The position numbers and the translations under genes were made by a program. From Nitrospira sp. (lineage in GTDB: Bacteria; Nitrospirota; Nitrospiria; Nitrospirales; Nitrospiraceae), in assembly GCA_024998705.1 (NCBI GenBank), contig JACOEF010000253.1:1-7213 (forward strand): 7,213 nt of DNA, given 5' to 3'. This document shows positions 1 through 5,355 of the stretch, piece after piece. Under the pieces are notes generated by a model. The model searched no databases. It was not told the origin of the DNA and saw only the letters and a program-made list of their open reading frames with translations. Numbering within the stretch: position 1 is the stretch's first letter; the number at the start of each line of letters is the position of its first letter.

Positions 1-140
1 ATCGTGGATTTGTGCACAACAGGCATACGGATTCTCCTACGTTCAAAGCTTGAGCTTGTAGCATAGGATGGGAAGAGAGGTCAAGGACATGGAAAGGAGT
101 CAGCTGGCCACGGGGAAATCTCGAAGGTGCCGGCGTACAC

Positions 141-860
141 ATGATGACGCGAATTGATGCCCGAGATCGATTGATTGTCGCATTGGATGTCCCGTCTTCC
201 GCGGAGGCGGATGCGTTGGTGTCTCGAATGGGAGACCAGGTGCGGTTTGTGAAAGTCGGCCTGGAGTTGTATACGGTGGCGGGGCCGGATATCGTCCGGA
301 AATTAGTGGACCGGGGCAAGCGGGTGTTTCTTGACCTCAAATTCCTCGACATTGAAGAAACCGTCCGGCGCGCGACGGCCCGAGTGGCCGCAATGGGGGC
401 CACGTTCTTGACGATTCATGCGAATCGAAAAGCGCTGATCGCGGCGGTGCAGGGCCGAGGACCGTCCAATCTCAAGCTGCTGGCCGTGACGGTGTTGACC
501 AATTTCGACGGAGAAGACTTGCGGGAGATGGGCATTCAGCGGAGCGTCCAGGATTTAGTGACCGCGCGGGCGATGCTGGCGGCTGAGGTCGGCTGCGACG
601 GGGTGGTGGCGTCGGGAGAGGAGCCACAGGCGATTCGCGCCAAGGTGGGGCCGAATCTGGTCATTGTGACCCCCGGCGTCAGACCGGCAGGAAAAGGGAC
701 CGATGATCATGCGCGGGTGACGACGCCGACCCAAACCATTGCCGCCGGCGCCGACTATCTGGTGATCGGTCGTCCCATTCGCGATGCCCAAGATCCTCCT
801 GCCGCCGCCGCGGCCATCCTGGAGGAAATGCAAGCGGCCTTCGATCGTCGGGGGCGTTGA
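141..860 (+). CDS. pyrF: Orotidine 5'-phosphate decarboxylase (PyrF)
   Basis: This enzyme decarboxylates orotidine 5'-monophosphate to UMP, the last step of de novo pyrimidine synthesis, in the cytoplasm. The 239-residue protein has normal length for the bacterial TIM-barrel family. Visible landmarks are LIVALDV (11-17), FVKVGLELY with the substrate-binding Lys38, the catalytic D65-x-K67-xx-D70 motif, LAVTVLTNFD (114-123), VTPGVRP (176-182) and AAGADYLVIGRPI (201-213), whose Arg211 should bind the phosphate. The catalytic Asp/Lys set is intact. The surrounding sequence is unusual: the motif reads KFLDIEETV rather than the common KFHDIPNTV, and the usual HASGG loop is HANRK (93-97). ATG 141 is followed at once by ATG 144, and either could be the start. 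The only upstream purine tract, GAAGG at 123-127, is rather far away. Function is near certain; the start is less so. Confidence 0.95.
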   Translation: MMTRIDARDRLIVALDVPSSAEADALVSRMGDQVRFVKVGLELYTVAGPDIVRKLVDRGKRVFLDLKFLDIEETVRRATARVAAMGATFLTIHANRKALIAAVQGRGPSNLKLLAVTVLTNFDGEDLREMGIQRSVQDLVTARAMLAAEVGCDGVVASGEEPQAIRAKVGPNLVIVTPGVRPAGKGTDDHARVTTPTQTIAAGADYLVIGRPIRDAQDPPAAAAAILEEMQAAFDRRGR

Positions 861-949
861 TGGTTGGTGAATCAGTTGAATCCGTCCCTGCGGCCGCGAT
901 GCAGAAGGCGCCGCGACGTCGCCCGCTCACTCTAGGCAACGAACAATGA
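860..949 (+). CDS. Possible 29-residue ORF overlapping the pyrF stop
   Basis: An ATG overlaps the pyrF stop codon (TGATG at 858-862) and opens a 29-residue frame ending at TGA 947-949. The peptide starts MVGESVESVPAAAMQKAPRRR, is rich in Ala, Arg and Pro, and has no recognisable domain or membrane segment. The overlap would allow translational coupling to pyrF. A frame this short is expected by chance, so I list it only as a candidate; it could also be the remnant of a longer downstream gene. Confidence 0.15.
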   Translation: MVGESVESVPAAAMQKAPRRRPLTLGNEQ

Positions 950-972
950 GTCAGGGGAAGGGTTCAGGGCGG

Positions 973-1002
973 TTGCGACTGTTCTTCGGGGTTTGTTAAG
1001 AT
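973..1002 (+). promoter_or_regulatory. Sigma70-type promoter for tRNA-His
   Basis: TTGCGA (973-978) and TAAGAT (997-1002) are separated by 18 bp. Each matches 4 of 6 bases of the -35 and -10 consensus. A TGT (994-996) just before the -10 box gives an extended -10 (TGn). Transcription would start near 1009, leaving a short leader before the tRNA at 1027. Position and spacing make it the best promoter candidate in the window; it is unproven. Confidence 0.5.
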
Positions 1003-1026
1003 GCGCGTTCCTCGTTGGCCTAGGGT

Positions 1027-1104
1027 GGTGGGTGTAGCTCAGTTGGTTAGAGCGCCGGATTGTGGATCCGGAGGTCGCGGGTTCGAAACCCGTCACTCAC
1101 CCCA
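1027..1104 (+). tRNA. trnH: tRNA-His (anticodon GTG)
   Basis: A complete cloverleaf can be folded. The acceptor stem GTGGGTG (1028-1034) pairs with CACTCAC (1094-1100) with one G-U pair. The D arm is GCTC/GAGC (1037-1040, 1050-1053). The anticodon stem CCGGA/TCCGG encloses the loop TTGTGGA, with GTG at 1062-1064. The variable loop has 5 nt, and the T arm GCGGG/CCCGT encloses TTCGAAA (1082-1088). The discriminator is C73 (1101) and CCA is encoded at 1102-1104. G1027 can pair with C73 as the extra G-1 that is specific to tRNA-His and recognised by histidyl-tRNA synthetase, so the mature RNA probably starts at 1027. Without G-1 the gene is 1028-1104. No second copy of its 3' end is visible, so there is no sign of its use as an integration site here. 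Confidence 0.97.
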
Positions 1105-1140
1105 ACGGTCACGGATACGGACCATTCAGGCGGATACCCT

Positions 1141-1515
1141 ATGACCGGTGGCAGCAAACAGGTCGTTCCCGTGGCCCCGCGCTCCTCTCCGGCTGCGGTT
1201 GCTGCAAGGTTCCAGCTGCGGTCGTTTCGCCGGTTTCCCGTCCAGTGTTCTGTGTACTACTCCAGTGATGCGCTTCAAGGAACCGGCATTGCCTGGAACC
1301 TCTCCCTCAATGGATGGCGTGTCGACGGGACGCATCCGGTCGAGACCGGAACGGTCGTGACCCTCTGCGTCTTTCTTCCCGATCAACACCCCACCGTGTT
1401 TATTGACCGTGCGGTTGTTCGTTGGTCGCGGGGGCGGGAATTCGGCATTGAGGTGAACATGATCAAAGCCGATGAGCATGCGCGCCTGGAACAGTTCGTG
1501 ACTGCCTTAGTCTGA
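1141..1515 (+). CDS. Single-domain PilZ protein 1 (predicted c-di-GMP effector)
   Basis: The 124-residue protein is essentially one PilZ domain after a 22-residue Ala/Pro-rich N-terminus. The PilZ signatures are both present: R27-SF-R-R31 fits RxxxR, and N53-L-S55-LN-G58 fits D/NxSxxG. A conserved core follows with GWRVDG (58-63), VFLPDQ, VVRWSRGREFGIEV and a C-terminal FVTAL helix. Intact motifs suggest it can bind cyclic di-GMP. With no output domain it would act through a protein partner, which the sequence does not name. ATG 1141 is chosen because the longer reading frame would begin inside the tRNA anticodon loop; AGG at 1128-1130 is a weak ribosome binding site. It lies 36 bp after tRNA-His with no terminator between, so it may be read from the tRNA promoter. 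Paralogous to the next two genes. Confidence 0.9.
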   Translation: MTGGSKQVVPVAPRSSPAAVAARFQLRSFRRFPVQCSVYYSSDALQGTGIAWNLSLNGWRVDGTHPVETGTVVTLCVFLPDQHPTVFIDRAVVRWSRGREFGIEVNMIKADEHARLEQFVTALV

Positions 1516-1556
1516 CCACCGTCCTTTGCCCCTTCCTCTTGCTCCTCTTTTCAACC
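1516..1556 (+). terminator. C/T-rich, G-poor tract, possible Rho-dependent terminator
   Basis: Directly after the PilZ 1 stop, 41 bases contain 20 C, 15 T, 3 A and only 3 G, and no hairpin with a T run is present. Such C-rich, G-poor RNA is what Rho loading sites look like. It is a compositional argument only. Confidence 0.25.
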
Positions 1557-1687
1557 TGTGCGGCGCAGGGCCTGCTTGCGCTCCGTGGTAAGAAAGAGAA
1601 TATTCCTGGCCATCCTCACTGAGTCGAGTAGACTGAGGTCTAGTTGAGGGTGATACGGCGTGTTGCCCATTCTCCTCGCCACGAATC

Positions 1688-2032
1688 ATGGCTCAATCAC
1701 ACACATCTCGTTCCCATTCCCGCGTGCCCGTGAGCTGTTTCCTGTACTACCTTGGGGAAGGCCTGATTGGAACCGGCAAGGTGTGTGATCTCTCGGTCAA
1801 GGGATGGCGGATTGAGGGGGATAAGCCTGTCACGGTTGGAATGAAGCTCACACTGCGAGTCTTTTTACCTGATCAGCCGAAGGCGATCGATGTCGATGGG
1901 GTGACGGTGCAGTGGGTGGACGGCCGTGACTTTGGGCTTGAAACCGTCAAGATGAGTGCGACGGCGCAAGCACGTATTCATAAATTTGTAGAGTCAGTCC
2001 TCAGAGACGCAGGATCTTCTCGTGTCGCGTGA
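1688..2032 (+). CDS. Single-domain PilZ protein 2 (predicted c-di-GMP effector)
   Basis: A 114-residue minimal PilZ domain with almost no extra sequence. R8-SHS-R12 gives RxxxR, and D34-L-S36-VK-G39 gives DxSxxG, the classical form of the c-di-GMP-binding motif. It shares with PilZ 1 the stretch GWR(V/I)(D/E)G, the core VFLPDQ, a VxW...GR-(E/D)-FG strand and a final (Q/K)FV helix, so the two are paralogues. It should bind cyclic di-GMP and signal through an unknown partner. ATG 1688 is the only start in frame after the upstream stop, although no good Shine-Dalgarno sequence precedes it. It sits 172 bp after PilZ 1, too far for tight coupling; a weak promoter-like pair (TTGCGC 1576-1581, AATATT 1599-1604, 17 bp apart) lies in that gap. 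Confidence 0.9.
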   Translation: MAQSHTSRSHSRVPVSCFLYYLGEGLIGTGKVCDLSVKGWRIEGDKPVTVGMKLTLRVFLPDQPKAIDVDGVTVQWVDGRDFGLETVKMSATAQARIHKFVESVLRDAGSSRVA

Positions 2033-2180
2033 GCCTGCGATCCCTCATCGGTGTTTCTTCGAGCGTCAGGCCCAGTCCGGTTGCTAGTTCTCACCAGCCT
2101 GTTCCATTTCTTCTGCACCATCACTGAGTTTTGCCCGCGATAGTACGGTCCTCCCTGTACCGGATCAGTTTGCGTGAGCC

Positions 2181-2200
2181 GGGGCCCCCCACTTTCGGGG
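2181..2200 (+). other. GC-rich hairpin in the leader of PilZ 3
   Basis: GGGGCCCC (2181-2188) is followed by CCCC-ACTTTC-GGGG (2187-2200), which can form a short GC stem with a 6-nt loop. It lies 58 bp before the PilZ 3 start. There is no T run, so it is not an intrinsic terminator. Any role in the leader RNA is speculative. Confidence 0.25.
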
Positions 2201-2258
2201 ACTATCGAGCTATTCGTGGTTTTTCATATTCTGCCGAGGCGTTTGGTTGGAGGAACGG

Positions 2259-2624
2259 ATGGAACAACAGAATCGCCCACGTTTTATCATCGAGTGCACC
2301 GGATCGCGTTCCGAGGAGGGGTTGTTGGTTTGGAACGGCCGAATGCTGGATCTCTCGATCCCGGGATGGTCGCGGACCGGACTCAAAGGGTTGCAAGCGG
2401 GGGATCTTCTTCAGCTGCACCTGCACATCCCGGGACAGCCTAAACCCCTCTCCGTGAGACTGGCCACGATCCGCTGGGCCAGCGAGTCGAAGTTGGGGGT
2501 CGATCCCATCTTGATGGATGCCGATGACCAACTCCGTTTGAGTGACTTTGTCAGTGCCCACGACAGGGTGCCTGCTTTCAGTACGGATCGAAACGAACAG
2601 ATTGTCATTTCGGACCCCGGATAA
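2259..2624 (+). CDS. Single-domain PilZ-like protein 3 with degenerate RxxxR
   Basis: A 121-residue PilZ-like protein, the third paralogue in the row. D31-L-S33-IP-G36-W fits DxSxxG followed by the family's Trp. Aligning it with its two neighbours puts Arg8 at the second Arg of RxxxR but Gln4 at the first, so the c-di-GMP clamp is incomplete. The later PilZ strands (LHLHIPGQPKP, ATIRWASESKLGV) and the SDFVSA helix follow the same order as in the neighbours; a tail of about 20 residues ends in QIVISDPG. It may bind c-di-GMP weakly or not at all, perhaps acting as a partner of the other two. ATG 2259 is preferred over TTG 2247 because GGAGGA (2249-2254) is a strong ribosome binding site for it; the TTG would sit just before that site. 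Gap to PilZ 2 is 226 bp. Confidence 0.82.
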   Translation: MEQQNRPRFIIECTGSRSEEGLLVWNGRMLDLSIPGWSRTGLKGLQAGDLLQLHLHIPGQPKPLSVRLATIRWASESKLGVDPILMDADDQLRLSDFVSAHDRVPAFSTDRNEQIVISDPG

Positions 2625-2964
2625 CCGTTCCCCCTCGCGCCCCGCTCGCCCTCGTGCGTTTTCCTCGCCTGCTGTTCCGGTTGCCGTTCATACGCGATCT
2701 GCATCATTGAGGGCTCGCCTTCGCCCAATGGAGTCGGCGCCGGTGCGCTCGTCGATGAAATGGTGGATCAGTCCGAGTTCCGAGCCGATAGTCGAACGAG
2801 CTGTCGAAGCCGTTCACTCGGTGTCGAGGCAGGATTGCTTGACATCATCAGGCAAGATGGTGTCTCTTAGATTAGTACTGTGTCACATCCACGAGCCTTT
2901 CGCCGATCCAGTTTAGTCATGTCATCCATGGTTTGTCGGGGCGGAGGCGTGCGAGACGGAACGT
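2625..2964. other. Intergenic stretch without a convincing gene
   Basis: These 340 bp separate the PilZ cluster from the glycosyltransferase. The first 60 bases are C/T-rich, as after the other PilZ genes. Open frames cross the region on both strands, but they have no ribosome binding site or recognisable motif and overlap PilZ 3 out of frame. A perfect TTGACA lies at 2839-2844, but the nearest -10-like hexamer, TTAGAT (2867-2872), is 22 bp away, too far for a standard sigma70 promoter. The glycosyltransferase promoter is probably somewhere here. Confidence 0.5.
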
Positions 2965-4266
2965 ATGACGCCTGGCCCTCAACTTTCTGACGCTTCCCAT
3001 ACCACCCCGCTGACGCCTGAAACCGAAGCGCAGGTCGACCAATTTGCCCAGACGGATATTTTGGTCGGTATTCCTAGCTTCAACAATGTCGAAACCATCG
3101 GGCATGTCGTCAAGGCAGTGAGCGCCGGCTTGGCCAAGTATTTCCCGGAAGCGCGGGCGATATTGGTGAATTCGGACGGTGGCTCGACCGACGGCACGCA
3201 GCAAGTGGTTACGCAGGCGGTCGTCGATCTCAAGACGCTCTTCATCGGTGATCAACAGAGTTCGCTCCACAAGATCATCACGCCGTACCACGGCATTCCA
3301 GGAAAAGGGAGCGCGTTTCGAACGATTTTTGAAATTGCGCGACGTTTGAAGGCCAAGGCCTGCGCCGTGGTGGATTCTGACCTGCGCAGCATTACGCCGG
3401 AGTGGATTGAGCTGCTGGTCAGCCCGGTGCTCGAGCAGGGGTTCGATTACGTCGCGCCCTATTATCTACGCCACAAATACGACGGGACCATCACGAATAG
3501 CATTGTGTATCCGCTCACGCGCACACTCTATGGTCACCGGATCAGGCAGCCCATCGGTGGCGATTTCGGGTTCTCCGGGCAATTAGCCCAGCACTACCTG
3601 GATAAGCATGTGTGGGAATCGGAAGTGGCGAAGTTCGGCATCGATATTTGGATGACGACGGAAGCGATCGCCAGCGGGGCGCGGGTCTGTCAAAGTTTTT
3701 TGGGCGCCAAGATTCACAACCCCAAAGATCCTGCGGCGGACCTGTCGGCCATGCTGGTACAGGTGCTCGGCGCCGTGTTTGCGCTCATGGAAGATCATTA
3801 TGCGGTATGGGGAAAAACCGATGGTTCGAACGCGGTGCCGTTGTTCGGGTTTCAGTATGAGGTCGGCGTCGAACCGGTCAATGTCAATGTCGATCGGATG
3901 ATCAGCACGTTTCGGCAGGGCCTGAGTGATCTGGGGACGATTTGGGACCAGATTCTTGCTCCCGGCACCCGACAGAGCCTGCGCCCGCTGGGGACCTGTT
4001 CGGCGCAAGACTTTCGTATCGCCGACAGCCTGTGGGCGCGGGTGGTGTATGACGCCGCCGTCGCGTATCGCAACCGGGTGCTGCCGCTCGATCATGTATT
4101 GAAGGCTTTCACCCCCCTGTATCTGGGGCGAACCGCGTCGTTTGTGCTGGATACGCAGGGGCTCACATCGAGTGAAGCCGAAGGCCGCATTGAAGCGCTG
4201 TGCCAGGCGTTTGAAAAGGATAAGTCTTACCTGGTGGCGCGCTGGAATGAGCCCCATGCCGGTTGA
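2965..4266 (+). CDS. GT-A glycosyltransferase, glucosyl/mannosylglycerate (or 3-phosphoglycerate) synthase type
   Basis: A 433-residue soluble retaining-type glycosyltransferase expected to move a sugar from a nucleotide donor to glycerate or 3-phosphoglycerate, making a compatible solute or its phosphorylated precursor. An N-terminal tail of about 30 residues leads into the GT-A fold: ILVGIPSFNNVETI (32-45), NSDGGSTDGT (69-78), PGKG (112-115), the metal-binding DSD (137-139) within VVDSDLRSITPEW, QPIGGDFGFSG (195-205), FGIDIWMTTEAI (224-235) and His251 in AKIHNP, the likely third metal ligand. This order matches glucosyl-3-phosphoglycerate synthases and the single-step mannosyl/glucosylglycerate synthases. 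Residues 254-433 form a helical C-terminal part. ATG 2965 is the only start after the upstream stop; its ribosome binding site is weak. Donor sugar and acceptor cannot be read from the sequence. The HAD phosphatase nearby supports the glycerate-sugar assignment. Confidence 0.85.
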   Translation: MTPGPQLSDASHTTPLTPETEAQVDQFAQTDILVGIPSFNNVETIGHVVKAVSAGLAKYFPEARAILVNSDGGSTDGTQQVVTQAVVDLKTLFIGDQQSSLHKIITPYHGIPGKGSAFRTIFEIARRLKAKACAVVDSDLRSITPEWIELLVSPVLEQGFDYVAPYYLRHKYDGTITNSIVYPLTRTLYGHRIRQPIGGDFGFSGQLAQHYLDKHVWESEVAKFGIDIWMTTEAIASGARVCQSFLGAKIHNPKDPAADLSAMLVQVLGAVFALMEDHYAVWGKTDGSNAVPLFGFQYEVGVEPVNVNVDRMISTFRQGLSDLGTIWDQILAPGTRQSLRPLGTCSAQDFRIADSLWARVVYDAAVAYRNRVLPLDHVLKAFTPLYLGRTASFVLDTQGLTSSEAEGRIEALCQAFEKDKSYLVARWNEPHAG

Positions 4267-4312
4267 TATTTGTGACGCGATCCATCTGAAGGCAGGCTGC
4301 AGACGAGGCCGG

Positions 4313-4318
4313 AGGAGG
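4313..4318 (+). promoter_or_regulatory. Strong ribosome binding site of the membrane protein
   Basis: AGGAGG lies 5 nt before ATG 4324, inside GGAGGAGGGA (4311-4320). It fixes the start of the MscS-like gene and predicts stronger initiation than at the preceding glycosyltransferase. Confidence 0.8.
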
Positions 4319-4323
4319 GAAAC

Positions 4324-5031
4324 ATGAAGGAGTTTTTTGAGAAGGGGCTGCTTGATCCCTTAGAGTTGATGGCGCGGCAGGTGCTTGCGGTTTTGCCGAG
4401 CCTGTTGGCGATGTCGATCATTTTTTTCGCGGGATTGGTGGTGGCGTGGACGGCCAGCCAGGCCCTTGAGCGGTTGCTACGGGTGGTTGGGTTGGATCGA
4501 TTGTTCGATCGACTGGGAGTGACGGGCGCCTTGCTGCGCGGCGGCGTCAAGACCGATCCTTCGCGGTTGGTGGGGCAAGCGGCCTATTGGTTAGTCATGA
4601 TTTTTGCGACGGTCGCCGCGCTGGGTGCGCTGAATCTCCAGCCGATCAACGATTTTGCCAAATCGTTCCTGGCCTATGTGCCGCATCTCGTGACGGCGGG
4701 TCTTATTCTCGTCGCGGGCTGGTTGCTCTCCAACTTTGTCTCCCAGGCGGTGTTGATCGCCGCGGTCAACGCGGGGTTGCCCCCTGCGCGATTAGTGGCG
4801 ACCTGTTCGCGGTGGGGCATTCAGCTCTTGGCCGTGGCCATGGCGCTGGAGCAGCTCGGTATTGCACAAAACATTGTGGTGGTGGGATTTGGTATTACAC
4901 TGGGAGGGATTGTGTTAGCCGGCGCCCTGGCCTTCGGGCTCGGCGCAAAAGATTTGGCGAAAGACTATCTCGAACGAGGACTTTCCGTCCGTATGCGAGA
5001 TGGAAAGCCCGATGACTTGCGCCATCTGTAA
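4324..5031 (+). CDS. MscS-like TM-helix membrane protein lacking the beta domain
   Basis: A 235-residue inner-membrane protein with about five hydrophobic helices, near residues 20-45, 82-105, 115-145, 158-180 and 184-208. The last one, GFGITLGGIVLAGALAFGLG followed by AKDLAKDYLE, resembles the Gly/Ala-rich pore helix of MscS channels. The repeated hydrophobic pattern fits the conserved TM-helix family found in MscS relatives. The protein stops about 27 residues after the last helix, so the cytosolic beta domain that usually follows the MscS pore helix is missing. It may be a reduced channel, a channel partner or a membrane anchor. It lies 57 bp after the glycosyltransferase, suggesting one operon and a role in osmotic balance; this is inference. 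Its stop overlaps a downstream ATG (TAATG at 5029-5033). Confidence 0.82.
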   Translation: MKEFFEKGLLDPLELMARQVLAVLPSLLAMSIIFFAGLVVAWTASQALERLLRVVGLDRLFDRLGVTGALLRGGVKTDPSRLVGQAAYWLVMIFATVAALGALNLQPINDFAKSFLAYVPHLVTAGLILVAGWLLSNFVSQAVLIAAVNAGLPPARLVATCSRWGIQLLAVAMALEQLGIAQNIVVVGFGITLGGIVLAGALAFGLGAKDLAKDYLERGLSVRMRDGKPDDLRHL

Positions 5032-5072
5032 TGGGCGAGCTGGTTCAGCGCCTCGATCATAAAGGACAGGGC

Positions 5073-5297
5073 ATGAAGAATAAAATCTCGGAAATTGATG
5101 GAGAGGCGAAAGCACGTCGCTGGTTGGGCGGCGAGGCGGCCGTCCCCCGCTATCCGCACCGACGCCAAAGCCCGTTTGTGTTTAATCGATCGCTCGTGGG
5201 GCTGGTGGCGTTGGCTGTTGGGCTGGGATTTGCCGGTGGGCTTTTGGCCGGCCTTCAATGCTGGCGGCGCGCCGATGTGCCGCCGAAAGGGAACTAG
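5073..5297 (+). CDS. Small single-helix membrane protein of unknown function
   Basis: A 74-residue protein I do not recognise. Residues 1-39 are charged and Arg-rich; 40-62 form one hydrophobic helix with Gly52, Gly56 and Gly60 in GxxxGxxxG spacing, a common helix-packing pattern; the tail of 12 residues carries R65-R66 and ends PPKGN. No signal-peptide cleavage site is evident. ATG 5073 is chosen because AAAGGA (5061-5066) precedes it at good distance. The frame also holds ATG 5031, overlapping the TAA of the membrane-protein gene, which would add 14 residues but has no Shine-Dalgarno sequence. Close placement behind the MscS-like gene suggests cotranscription, and the helix might associate with that protein. 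The gene ends 58 bp from the end of the convergent phosphatase gene. Confidence 0.6.
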   Translation: MKNKISEIDGEAKARRWLGGEAAVPRYPHRRQSPFVFNRSLVGLVALAVGLGFAGGLLAGLQCWRRADVPPKGN

Positions 5298-5355
5298 TGC
5301 CTCGTCCATTTCGGCGTTGGGTCAGAGTGCTGCCGGAGTGCCGTTCGGCCGATCG

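Noticed and set aside
68..157. 29-residue upstream frame overlapping the start of pyrF
   Set aside because: Short, Arg-rich and with no feature typical of a leader peptide; chance is the simpler explanation.
1082..1104. tRNA-His 3' end as an attachment site for an integrated element
   Set aside because: No direct repeat of this segment and no integrase or phage gene is seen in the window.
1060..1140. Upstream extension of PilZ 1 to an ATG at 1060
   Set aside because: It would start in the tRNA-His anticodon loop and its residues are tRNA sequence; ATG 1141 fits the domain.
2839..2872. TTGACA with TTAGAT as a promoter for the glycosyltransferase
   Set aside because: The -35 box is perfect but the 22-bp spacer is outside the sigma70 range; no sigma54 GG-N10-GC pattern fits either.
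2542..2916. 124-residue plus-strand frame after PilZ 3
   Set aside because: It overlaps PilZ 3 out of frame, has no ribosome binding site and no recognisable motif; composition is Ser/Arg/Pro-rich as expected for shadow frames in GC-rich DNA.
5298..5355. Bidirectional terminator between the convergent genes
   Set aside because: Only a tiny GCCG-TT-CGGC palindrome is present, with no T run on either strand.
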